In this document: piece by piece, positions 35,701 to 46,000 of the stretch
Layout: each line of letters opens with the position of its first letter
Position numbering within the stretch: the first letter of the stretch is position 1
Assembly: GCA_022592435.1 (NCBI GenBank)
Contig: JABYQS010000072.1
Span: forward strand, 118,008-182,007
Direction of reading: 5' to 3'
DNA: 64,000 nt
DNA from: Cerioporus squamosus
Taxonomy: Eukaryota; Basidiomycota; Agaricomycetes; Polyporales; Polyporaceae
Notes under the pieces: generated by a model
The model's database searches: none
The model's input: only the letters and a program-made list of their open reading frames with translations
Told to the model about the DNA's origin: nothing
Made by a program: the position numbers and the translations under genes

Positions 35701-36502
35701 TAGTAGACCAGCCGCCCATCCTATGCTCCAGTCTGCCAGCCATCCAGGAACAACACCGCGCTTCAGCGACCTGAACAACGGAGATGAAGAAGACAGCAAC
35801 GCTAGCTACGAAGACGTCCCCGATGAACCACCAATGTTCTTCGTAGGAGACGAAGTCACAGATGCAGAAGACATCCCTTCGTCCCCACCCCCATTCGTTG
35901 TTCAAGACTCATTCAGTTCTCCGGTATACGACACCTCCGACCTACCCGATCTCCCGGCCGACTTTGCCATCGGCGAACTGGGGAGCTCGCCGAACTCGAG
36001 CCTGAGCCCGTTAAGCGATGAAGATGAGGTGGACCCTCTGCCGACGGCTGAGGCTGCCTTCCAGTATTCCCTGCCGAACGCACCTCTCAGGTCGTTCTCT
36101 GACGACATCCAGTCATCTCGAGATGCAGGCAGGAGCAGGATTTCCCATGGGCTTACCGGCGTACCACATTCTGCAGACTCGGAGGCCGAAGAAGACGAGT
36201 TGGATGCGGAGATGATTGAGCAGGAGCTCGACAATATCTCCGCCGTTACAGAGGCTTCTGTCTCCATGAACTCACGCAGTCGGAAACGCACACGCAGCTC
36301 TGCAACGCACGAGCAGTTGCCGCCGCCACCTCGGACTCGTAGCCAAAGCAGGCGACGTCAGGAGGCCGAACGCACCCAGCGTCGAAGCAGCACCCGGATC
36401 GCCGAGCTGGCCGCCACAAAACCTGAAAACACACCAGGGAAGGGGTGTGGACATGCTGACGGTGTCTTGAAGGCGGGAAAGAAGAAGAGGAAGAAGTATT
36501 AG
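32783..36502 (+). CDS. HMG-like transposon companion protein
   Basis: Exons 32783-32986, 33049-33527, 33578-33888, 33945-35278 and 35339-36502 give 1163 aa. The N-terminal quarter contains KVINWFSNRAQAKKGRLPTR and a segment VVWNASRRNLYKDLSQEERA followed by EFRETAAKWNREGP, which has the spacing of a divergent HMG box. Such proteins are known companions of TET/JBP in KDZ elements. A conserved middle (SMGKNMDKFFEEGMFPPGF, then FFRFKAYRSGDGAWIDAKDD) follows. The rest is disordered: a Lys-rich block (KKAAPKKKAAKKK), an SDSDSNSDSDSN run, seven or so 10-residue NRPLAGAGPS repeats (about residues 630-710) and a basic end (GKKKRKKY). Probable nuclear DNA-binding factor. A 39 nt in-frame GT-AG interval at 33,357-33,395 might be an intron. 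Confidence 0.75.
34880..35090. repeat. 30 bp coding repeat (NRPLAGAGPS)
   Basis: About seven imperfect 30 bp units (cgtccgctcgccggtgcagg core) inside the HMG-like gene. They are preceded by a gacagcaa-type microsatellite coding for Ser/Asp at 34,800-34,860. Confidence 0.85.
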
Positions 36503-36625
36503 TTGCTGATACACGTTGTCGTTGTCTTAGTTGCGCGGTATGTTGTAACCAAGAACATGTATTCAAGATAGTCGATACTACATGATTATCGCTGGTGCGA
36601 TCAAGAGCGATGTACTGTGTGCAGC

Positions 36626-39600
36626 CTACTGAGATGGCAACGAAGTGGCCTCTGCACTATCGCCGCCTTGCGGATCCATATGCGCCCCTACAAGTTGACT
36701 CATAACGGTCAAGAGCGACGCCGGTAGGCCGACAGAGTCAAGATATTGCTGAACTTGCTTGTTGAACGTCGCAGGGTCCGGTGTTTGTTGCGCAGTTTCA
36801 AGGCGATCAATACGTGCCGAGAGGTCGGCGACCGTGGTATGCAAGTCCTCAGTCGCCGCAACGGCACCATCGGTATGGGCTACGCTGGCCGAAGTGTGCA
36901 GAACGCTTGACGGAGGAAGGGAAGTGCCGGCAGGATTCTGTTTGAGGATCTGCAAGTCTTCGAGAGCCGTAAGGCGCTGACGGATAGTCTCCAGAACACT
37001 GGCGAGGCCTTTGTCTGACGTACGACTGTCGGCGGTGGTACTCGACTCGTCATGACTCCTGACGTCGTCGGCGAGTACAGTGGGCTGCAGAGGGGCCAGA
37101 GCACCATCGCGGAGTTCGCCTTGTGCAGGTGGCAGGTTCCTGGATTCTAAGGTGGTGACCGCGCATTGTAATGGCGCGATCGTATCCCGAATAGTGTCGA
37201 TTTCCTTCTTGAGGTTGTAATGCAGAGACTTGAGCATCGGCTCGACCGCGTTGCTACACATGCCGGCGAGCGCGCGCACGGTAGTGTTGTCGAGAGGCGC
37301 CTTCTCCTGAAGCTCCAGGACTGCCGTAGAGAGTGTGTTCACATAGTCCCGAGTCATGGTGAACTTCTCCTGGACTTCGCCATACAGCGCCCGAAGTTGA
37401 GCCAGGATCTCGGCCAGCTCGCTGACAGCGCCGAATTGAGGACTGATGGCCGCAACACCCTCCAGCGAACGCGCTAAGAGATGACCTATATCAGCGACGG
37501 CACAAAGAGCGATGGCGATGGCCTTGTTGTCGTCGACGAGCCCAGCGGCTGTTCCCATGATCTCGTTCATCGCCTGAACGCTGGACTCTGCATAGCAAAC
37601 GGTCGCGAGCGACAGCCTGCCGAGCATCGAGGCGCGTCATGAGGCCCCGAAGGTTGTCCCCAACAAACGTGACTGCGTCCTTGATCTGCGATGCGGACCA
37701 TGCCTTGCGTTGACTGTCGTATAGCAACTGCCTTGTGGCGGGCCCGAGGGTGAAAACCTGCGACGGTGGAGTAGCTGGGCGGCTGATGCTTGGTGGAACA
37801 GGAACCTCGGCAGAAAGCTCGCCGATGCGGCCGTCCGAGCTTTGGGCGAGCCGAAGAGCGACGTACTCAGCGAGGTTCTCAGGACGAAAGTCCATATGAG
37901 GACCTGCCGCCGGGCCGCCCAGCGTAGGGGAAGGGGGTCGGGCAAGAGCAGGGAGCTCGTGCCAAGCTGCAAGTACGAAAACTGTTAGTCAGTGCAACTT
38001 TGCTGAGGTTAGATAGGACACTCACATTTGACTGGCACAGGGATCAAACACTGTTCCCTTGCTCGTATCTGTTCCTTCCTAGTCTGTTTCGCTGTTGTCG
38101 CAGTCCCGTCGTTCGCTGAACCTCCCGCTGCCCCTGGCGCAGTAGCTGGGGCCTGCGGCACCTGGATGGACTGCAGCGGCTTCCCGGTTTGAGTGCGATG
38201 ACTGTTGGAGGTGTTCCCCTCTTCGGTTGTGCCGACTGCGGGAGGCTGCCGAACCTCCAACTGTCCGCCTGCTGAAGCATCACCGCTGGCGGAGGAGTCG
38301 CCGGCAGCTTGAGGACGGTCCTCGGCGGTAAGGTCAACCACGTTGTCGGCAGACTTGCTGCCAGAGGGGCGCCTTGCTTGATCGGTCCTCCTTGCAGTAC
38401 GGGCTCGTCGTCGCTGATCTCGGTGTACCCCTTGTCGTCGGTGTCTGGTCCGAAACGCAGAGAGGCGGGGTGCAATGAGGCATCGGCAGTGGTCGGCGGG
38501 AGCGTCTTCGGCGGAAGCGTCTTCGGCGGGATCGTCTTCGGCGGGATCGTCTTCGGCGGGATCGTCTTCGGCGGGATCGTCTTCGGCGGGATTGTCTTTG
38601 GCGGGACCGTCTTCGGCGGGATCGTCTTCGGCGAGACCGTCTTCGATGGGACTGTCTTCGGCGGGGCGGCTTCGGCAAGTGCGGATGGCTGCCGGCGATC
38701 ACCTGCTTTACGAGCAGCAAGCAGCGCGCCGTAGTCAGGTGGATCGGGCTTGGACTTCTTATACTGCCTCCACCGCTCGACGAACCAGGTAGGAGGATCC
38801 TTATGGAAGCCCGCCCACTCTGGCGGAACACGGGTCGGATTCGGAAACCTAGCAGGATCGGCGAGCTGCTTCTGGTAGCGCCACTGCAGGTATGTCGGGA
38901 TGGGCTTCTTGGTGTTATTGGCGCCAACGGTGTTCGTGCACTTAGAGGAAGCACTAGCGCACCGATGGCAGACCGAACTGCCGAAGGGCCAGAACACGCA
39001 AATCCCGTCTGCGGCGGCGCACTTGGCGCAGACTGCAAGCTAGTATAACAGTCATGAAATAATGTCAACGGAGATGTTTGATGTACTTACCTGCTCCATG
39101 TAGGTGTTCGGGATGTCCTCCGGTGGAAAATCGTCCTCTGGAGGAACGAATGGCTCCGTTTTCGTCTTCTTGCGCTTTGGAGCATCGTCGCGAACCGGTG
39201 ATACTGCGACAGAGTTCGACCGCGTCTGTCGCCGAGACGTTGTGGACTTCTCCAAGGTGCGTCCCCGCTCCATCATCTCTTGACTGGATGGCGGGACGGA
39301 GCCGGACAAGAGGCGTTTTCGCTTCTTATCTGACTGCTCCGCAGGACGACGGCCATCGTCATCCACGTCCATGGGATCGTCCTCGGTAACGCGGGCCTTG
39401 CCTTTCTTATTGGGAGCGAGCCCTCGTGGGTGCATAGACTTCGAGTTGCTTCCGGTAGCTTCCGATGTCTCCTCTGCCAAGACTTGAGGGCGCGGAACGG
39501 ACCTGTCACGGTCGCGTACAGACGGCGACTTGAGGGCCGACTTCAGAGGTTTGGCCTGCGAAGAAGGCTTCGACACTGAAATGTGTGTCAGTCATCAAGT

Positions 39601-40217
39601 ACGATATATCGAGGTGGCCGATCGTACCACCTCGGTCGCCAGATGCGGATGATCCGGCCTGCGGTTGTGCAGCAGTGGCCGGTACGGCAGCTTGTTCAGC
39701 GACGGCCGGCAACGCCGTGGCCTGTGCCGGTTTCCCTAGTCCGGACGGAAGCGGTTAGTTCAGGCGCAAAGCATGCGAGAATAAAGAACTGACCTTTAGA
39801 AAGCCACCACTTCTTCTTCACTTGCTCTACTGGCTTGACGGGAACTTGACCGGTGTCGGTAGGGTTGTACGGCAGCCGGCGACAGCCTGGGGGCGGCTCG
39901 ACATCGGGATGTGCAGCGCCATCGGGATGTACCGGCTCGAAATCGATGAACTCGGTCTTAGTCTTCGCCCGAACGTTTGTCCGGTATATACTTGCGACAA
40001 CGACCATAGGCAGGTCGGTGAAGTTACAGTCGCGCAAGAGAGTTGACAAGCTGAAGATAGCGTTCACGTAAAATTTGTACCACCGCATCCGAGCGTCCTT
40101 GTTGGATACAGGAGGGCGAGCGTAGTAGCTGTGATGCAGCTCGCTGCATAGCTCGCTGGCATCGTCGATCTGTTGCTGGTTCGGGAGGGGCGGAGACTGA
40201 GGAGTTGCCTCCGCCAT
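36626..40217 (-). CDS. Cysteine-cluster / coiled-coil protein of the transposon
   Basis: Multi-exon gene read on the minus strand from ATG 40,217. Parts in order: SPPLPNQQQIDDASELC...CNFTDLPMVVVASIYRTN; an Ala/Gln-rich linker; a basic nuclear-type region (KRKRLL, PKRKKTKTE) with DDFPPEDIPNTYMEQ; a zinc-cluster-like block CAKCAAADGICVF then CHRCASASSKC; a (PPKTI)n repeat of about 13 units at 38,480-38,680; and a long C-terminal helical region (LSTAVLELQEKAPLDNTTVR, LSARIDRLETAQQT). Most junctions splice in phase (39,79x, 39,63x, 39,09x, 38,43x, 38,03x), but the last one near 37,550-37,640 is unsure, so I give only the span. Function is unknown. Nuclear localisation is likely from the basic clusters. 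Confidence 0.6.
38480..38680. repeat. 15 bp coding repeat (PPKTI)
   Basis: About thirteen tandem 15 bp units (cttcggcgggatcgt on +) that encode PPKTI/V/L on the minus strand, inside the cysteine-cluster gene. Confidence 0.9.
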
Positions 40218-40584
40218 CACCGACGCCTTGAGCGTGGCTGCCACGGGTGGCTTTGAAGGGAAGCACCGGCAGAGACAGGGAAGCACCCGCAGGGACAGGG
40301 AAGCACCAGGCGGTGCGAGTCGAGCAGGTGGGGAAGGAAGCCCAAAGTGTTTCGAACCAAAGGCAACGGCTATATACACATAATGGGCGGCTATTTCTCC
40401 GTGCATCTCGGAAGCACAAGTTGGCGCTCATGTTCAAACCCGATGGGAGAACCCTGTCGTACAAACAACGTTGTTGTCTACACACCACCATCATCACTGG
40501 TAAGGTCTACTCTGCATACTGCAACATCTGACTCACGGTATTTAAAGCTCTAGGTCTGTAGCAGGAGCATATGTGAGATCGCTC
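40218..40584. other. Divergent promoter region in transposon
   Basis: The region between the start of the minus-strand cysteine-cluster gene and the plus-strand repeat protein. A short 17-18 bp duplication (agggaagcacc / ggacagggaagca) occurs near 40,256-40,310. Nothing else is recognised. Confidence 0.4.
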
Positions 40585-41650
40585 ATGGAGAGCATACTAT
40601 TATCATCCTGTAAGTACTCGGTTCAAGCCGTGCGTGCGTTCAGACATGCTAACTACACTACAGGCAGCGTGCCTTCGAAACGAGGACGGTCGTACTCTCC
40701 TTCAGGTTAGATCAAGTCAATCTTTGCCATGCTCAGCCCTGACTTCCCTTTGATTCATAGCTGAAAGTGCCACGCGCCGTGTCCGCATTGTCTCTCCAAC
40801 GCCATCCTCAAGGAGCCCGAGCGAGTCGCCCAGGTCCCCAGTGTCCGCTGGTGAAGGGTACGCGACATCCCCGGTGCACATGCCACTGTCTGTCGACAAC
40901 CTGTTCAACTCGCAGGACAGCTCATCGCCACTACACATACCGCTCCCTATCAGCGAACAGCTCGAGTCGCCAGATAGCTATCCGCCGACACCACCCCTTC
41001 GCATACTGCCCTCTATCGGCGAGATCGTCAGCGAGGTCTCTGGGTCGCCGGACAGCTATCCGCCGACACCGCCCTTTCGAGTGCTGCCCCCTATCGGCGA
41101 GGTCGTCGGCGAGGTCTCTGGGTCGCCAGACAGCTATCCGCCAACACCGCCCTTTCGCGAGCTGCCCTTTGTTGGTGAGGTCGGCGGCGAGGTCTCCAAC
41201 TCGCCAGACAGCTGCCACCCACCCACACCGCCACTTCACATGCCGCCCCTCATCGGCGAGGTGTCCGACTCGCCAGACAGCTATCCGCCGACGCCACCCC
41301 TTCGCATGTTGCCCCCTATCGGCGCAGTCCCAGAATCGCCAGAATCGCCTACGTCGGAGATACAGGCGATCCTCGCCGAAGATATCATATCATACTGGCG
41401 AGCCGACGTTGGGCCTCCCAACGACAGCAACCTTTCCGCGAACGCCAGTAGCGACTCCAACCGTCAGAATTCCGCCTCTCCCAACAGCATCCAAGAGCCA
41501 ATGCAGACAGTAGTGACTGCGGTTGGCGAGATGAGGGCCTCCATTTTAGGAGCGACGCCGCCATACTGGAGATTGTACAATGCGTTACTGGTGACCCGAG
41601 GATCGCAATCATGCCATTGCTATGACGAAAAGAAGGGAACCAAGTTGTAG
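40585..41650 (+). CDS. Proline-rich repeat protein of the transposon
   Basis: Exons 40585-40609, 40664-40705 and 40761-41650 give 318 aa in one consistent frame. After a Ser/Arg-rich leader (SKRGRSYSPSAESATRRVR) come five imperfect repeats of about 20 residues with the core SPDSYPPTPPxRxLPxIGEV. A less repetitive tail follows, ending in SHCYDEKK-like sequence. No enzymatic domain is seen. The repeats are disordered and could be phosphorylated or serve as a scaffold. It is the last gene before the right TIR and is transcribed toward it. Confidence 0.65.
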
Positions 41651-41785
41651 ATCCCTATTGGTCGCTCAGGCAAATAATTATGGGTTTGACTCGTGACCCC
41701 ATGTTTATAGTATGCAATATACCGTGGATGGGAGAGAACGAGCCGCAATCTATAGTGGACCTCTGTTTACACAAGCTCCTCCACT

Positions 41786-41905
41786 TCCTCGCCGACTGTC
41801 TCTCTCTGTCTCTCATCTCGCCGACTGCCGCTCTCCTCGCCGACTATCTCTGTATGTATCTTTGCTCGCCGACTACGACTCTCCTCCCTGACTGTCTGTC
41901 CCTTC
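41786..41905. repeat. Right subterminal tcgccgact repeats
   Basis: Four copies of ctcgccgact at roughly 30 bp spacing lie just inside the right TIR. They are the inverted counterpart of the ttcggcgag core in the left 37 bp array, though the spacer sequence differs. Confidence 0.75.
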
Positions 41906-41910
41906 GCCGG

Positions 41911-43081
41911 CCGCTCGAGCCTCCTCGCCAACATGATCGCTGGTGTGGAGTTCCCTTTGACGACATACGTATCGTTTCGGACTCTCCTCCCTGTACCTCC
42001 TACCAACAGTAAGTGCCATATTGTCCAAGGTCCCGCTCACGACTCACACAGATGCCCTGGATATAGCCCAATCGCTTTCAGTCGACGCTCCTCGAAGTCA
42101 GCGGCCGACTGGCAAGCTCGAGCACTCGAAGTCAGCGGCCGACTGGCAAGCTCGAGCACTCGAAGTCAGCGGCCGACTGGCAAGCTCGAGCACTCGAAGT
42201 CAGCGGCCGACCAGGAGTGCTGAACAGGTGGGCTCGCCGGCTGGGTAGTCCCGCTGCGAACTGAGGAGGACGCTCGCCTGTCGAGCGGTTCGAGAGCGGA
42301 CGCCATCGTGGTAGCAGAGGAGGGCTGCTCGCCATGGGAACGAAGCCCATCGGCTGGTAAGCAATTGTGAGCAGTCGTCCAAACCGGCCGAGCAGGAACT
42401 CAACTCACCTTCCTAGAAATGCATGGCCTTCCATGGACACCACCTGCCTTCTGCAGCAGGCGGCGCGGCGGTCGAGTATGGCATGCTCGCCACAGACCGC
42501 CGTCCGCCGGTCAACAAGCCAAGGTATGACAGCTGACCAGCCGAGCAGTGAGTCAAGGCATGTCGTTCACCGGCCGAGCAGCAAGCCTGGTGAAGAGAGG
42601 GATCAAGCGGCGAGCTCCAAGTGGCACTCTAGCGGCTCAGTGGCAGCGAGCAGGACCTGCCATCCACCAGCCGACAAGGAAAGCAAGGTACGGGACCCCG
42701 CCGGCCGAACAGAGCTCCAGGCTATGGCACCAGCAGCCGGCCAGTGCTGAGACCATTCTCGAGGTCGCGAGTAAGCACACGATCGTTGACGCTCACCTCC
42801 GGCTGGCTTGATACTCAGGATATGGACGGTCGACGTCGAGGAGGGTATCGACCTCGTTCCGACCCCTTCAAACCCATCGCCCTCACTCGCCAGAAACGCG
42901 ACGGCTCAGTCGGTAGCGGTATGGGATTGGGTCTGAGACTAACCTGTCTCGCCGGTACGTACACTGGGGGTACCCCTAAGGGGCACCGGCTGATCAGCAG
43001 TACTGAGTACTAATAGTTCTCCGCCGGTGTCCGCTGTCCAGAAACCCAGCCAGTTAGTAAAGGGTTCTGTGTAGTAAGTCA
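41911..43081 (-). repeat. Right terminal inverted repeat (~1.17 kb)
   Basis: Inverted copy of 22,235-23,410, almost identical along its length, ending in gtagtaagtca. The bases outside (agtatatg) do not match the left flank (cattagac), so no target-site duplication is evident. Confidence 0.95.
42097..42212. repeat. 34 bp minisatellite in right TIR
   Basis: Inverted counterpart of the left minisatellite, with about 3.4 uniform units and no 1 bp deletion. Confidence 0.9.
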
Positions 43082-46000
43082 AGTATATGTACGTGTCACT
43101 ATGTGTCACGGTAGCAGCCTCCAACTTTGCTGAGGACTAACCCAGGGTGCTCCTGCATCGAGTGGCAGGGCGCATGCGATTGGCCCCCTTGAGGGACATA
43201 GGCCGCAAATCGACCCTCTCTCTTGCGGGCGCTCTGTGCGATCTACACGTCCACAGGTGCGTCACATCAGCTCGGATCCGCCTTGATACGCTGCTGACGT
43301 ACCATCTGCGTTGTTTCTTAGTCGTCTTGCGCTCTTGCACGCGGTTGTTCGCTCCTCACAGCCAGGGTTCTCCAGCCGCCCGTTGCATATCGCTCCCACC
43401 GCCCCTCCAAGCATTCGTACAGCTCCGCAATGAACCCCCATGGACGGACGAAGTCTTCCGTAGACACGCTGTATGCGTTTGATAGGCACCGGACGCAAAC
43501 CCGTTGGCGGACATCCCGGTTACTGCCGGAGTAGGACAGGTCAGTAAGCAATGCACAGTATGTAACACTGACACTCATACCTTCAGAATCCGGGTCTTCC
43601 ATGTAAACAGGGATCCCTGCGACGCTCTCCGTCCAGCACGCCTCATCTGGGCCGCAAATGGGCTCGTTAACGGTCACGTCGAACTCATCAATCGCGGGAG
43701 ATGATTGTCGGCATCCCGCACCCATCCCCTCGTTCCGCCACCGACGCTCGTTCGTACCAGCACACACGATGTCAAACAAGCCTGGGACGCGACGCGGCGA
43801 CAAAAGGAACCGCGTACCGGGACTGGGAGAGCGCAATTTCTGCGCGGCCGACATGAAAATCAGCCATGCGTCCCCACATTCTCGCCGACGCGCGTTCTCA
43901 CCTTGCGTACAGCTATCTATCGAACATTTCGCGTCGATTGCAGTCGGTTACGCGTCGGTCCGCGATGGTCAAGAAAATTTCGTTCATCGCGATTTCATTG
44001 GGCGCATGAGGGCTGGCCGGCATTTTACCCCCGCCTCGACTCCTGTCGACCAGCGATCGTCAGCAGTATGAACAGCGAGCCCACGCGAACTCAGAACGAC
44101 TCACAGCAACAGCAGAAGTGACGTATATCGGCAGAACAACGTGACCTGCGCAGAGTGGTGAGTGCCCGCACAAACACGGTCGTGGGCCCCCTTCCCCGCA
44201 CATAGCTGCATTCTAACCGTAGCTCCTAGGTTCCATGGACCATTCCAGCTCGAACACGGCCGGCTACACGCCAATCTGCGAAGGTCAAGAACATCGCGTT
44301 CATGGCGATTTCCTTTGCACCCGGGAGGACCGACCGTCATCCCGCCGGGGTCCGCGCTGCTCGTCGCCGGCAGTCCCCCGGCGCAAGTGCCGCCACTCCA
44401 TGCGAACATCTGCAGCTGTACAGCGACGGCCGAGACACCGTCTCCATCCCGGGACGGCGTGCTATGCGTGTAAGGACGGAGAGCGCAAGAACGCGCAACA
44501 GCTCTCCCCACTCGCCACTCGCCGCTAGTCAACACGGCTTCCCAGGATCGATGGATCATTTAACGGCGTTCGCGCACAGTTTCGCGTCAATCTGCGGCGG
44601 TGGATAGAATCGCATCCATTGCGATTTCATGGCCGCCGACAATGCGGCGGCTCTCCCTGGCCGTCTCCCGCCGCCGGCCGCAGCGCAAACACTTCTGACC
44701 TACGACGCAGGTCCCAGAGAGCGTGTTCCCGCAGCTTCTGCCCGCCCGCAGCAGGTTTTCAAAATAGACGTCGGGGCAGGGCAGACTGCGACTTGCAGGC
44801 CAGCTCGCGAAATCGGCCGTTTTGGCGACGGCGGTCACTTCGGACCCTCTCGACTCATCTGCGAGAGCACTGCTGGCCTCCCTGCGTCGTTCAGGAAGCA
44901 CGGGAGGGCGGGAATGCGAACGTCGGGGACATGAGCGGCGCGCGGGCGCTGTGTCCCCGACCTTGGAATTCGCGTCTTGCCGCTGCACGGCGAGCTTCTG
45001 CCTGCAGCTCCCGTCGCTCGGGGACGAGAACGTCATGTCGTCGCGGCGTGATCAAGGTACGTGCTCGACTTCCTAACAAGATCTGGTCGTTGTGCTTACG
45101 ACAGGGTCCGTCTTCCACAGACCCCAACGTAGCGCGTGTCCGGACTTCGCCGCGCCATCTCTCGTCCGCCGCGCCTCCGCCTCCGCCTTGCACACATTGT
45201 GTGCGGGCGCACGGGTCTCTCCAACGTCGCGCACGACGCTCGTCCGCCATCCGCGATACCGACAGTATCGGGCAGGAGACTCTTCGGACGCGCAGCATCT
45301 CATCGTGCGAGTATGTCGTCCGCCCGAGGGAAGGCGACGTACACGACGGTCCGACGGAACGACAGGTCTCCTCAAGTATCGACGCGACATTCGCATCGGA
45401 CTCAGGCCGACACCACCACCGGACGCAGGCCGGACACGGCTTTGAACCAAGCAAAGGTACGCGAAGACTCACCAGCTCACGCGACTGTCCCGGCTGGACC
45501 GTAGGACGATCGACTTCGCGGGAAGAGGATACATGTAGCGACGGTATGTAGTACGGTCCGTCCTCCGGATGCAGGCGTTGAACTGCAGCTGCGATTGAAA
45601 TTCTATTCAGACACCCATCAGTGCGCGACAGCGACCGAGAAGGACTGCGTACTGTGTATTGGCCGGCACGGTCGCCATCTCAGCGAAGCGGGACACGGTG
45701 GTGCTTGGACATAGCAAGTCGCTGGGCATGCGCTTACTTCCCGGTCTGCTGAATACGCCGTTTCTCCTGCAAAGTTTGAAGTAAGCATGGGTTATTATGC
45801 GTCACACAAAATGCACTGCTTACAGCCTTCTACTGGTGCACCTTCGGCCTTGTTCTGCACCGGTTAAACACACGGTAAGCGGCGCACCCTGACTAGTCGC
45901 ACGAGCAAGGCACTCACGCGATATGTAGAACACTTGGTACTTGCCGACCACGGGTCCTCTCGCTTGAAGCGAGATAGCAATCTGCGCTATCGTTGAGCCG

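Larger units (their letters stand above)
22235..43081. mobile_element. KDZ-type DNA transposon with TET/JBP cargo (~20.8 kb)
   Basis: It is delimited by near-identical inverted repeats whose outer tips read tgacttactacacagaaccc. Inside are a full-length KDZ transposase (27,115-31,039 -), a TET/JBP dioxygenase (31,182-32,523 -), an HMG-like companion (32,783-36,502 +), two cysteine-cluster proteins (23,912-24,816 + and 36,626-40,217 -), a proline-rich repeat protein (40,585-41,650 +) and two less clear genes. KDZ elements (Kyakuja-Dileera-Zisupton) carrying TET/JBP and divergent HMG genes are established in basidiomycetes. All large reading frames that I spliced are open, so the element may be autonomous. 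No clear target-site duplication is visible next to the tips. Confidence 0.88.

Noticed and set aside
22235..43081. A Starship-like giant element.
   Set aside because: No DUF3435 tyrosine recombinase (captain) is visible; long TIRs and a KDZ transposase explain the element instead.
22227..43089. A target-site duplication at the transposon ends.
   Set aside because: Left flank (cattagac) and right flank (agtatatg) do not match by more than chance. The exact tip may be off by a few bases or the duplication may have decayed.
44619..45551. A 310-codon open frame on the plus strand.
   Set aside because: It overlaps several equally long frames on both strands, its composition is Arg/Ser-rich as expected from GC-rich non-coding DNA, and no motif or splice model supports it.
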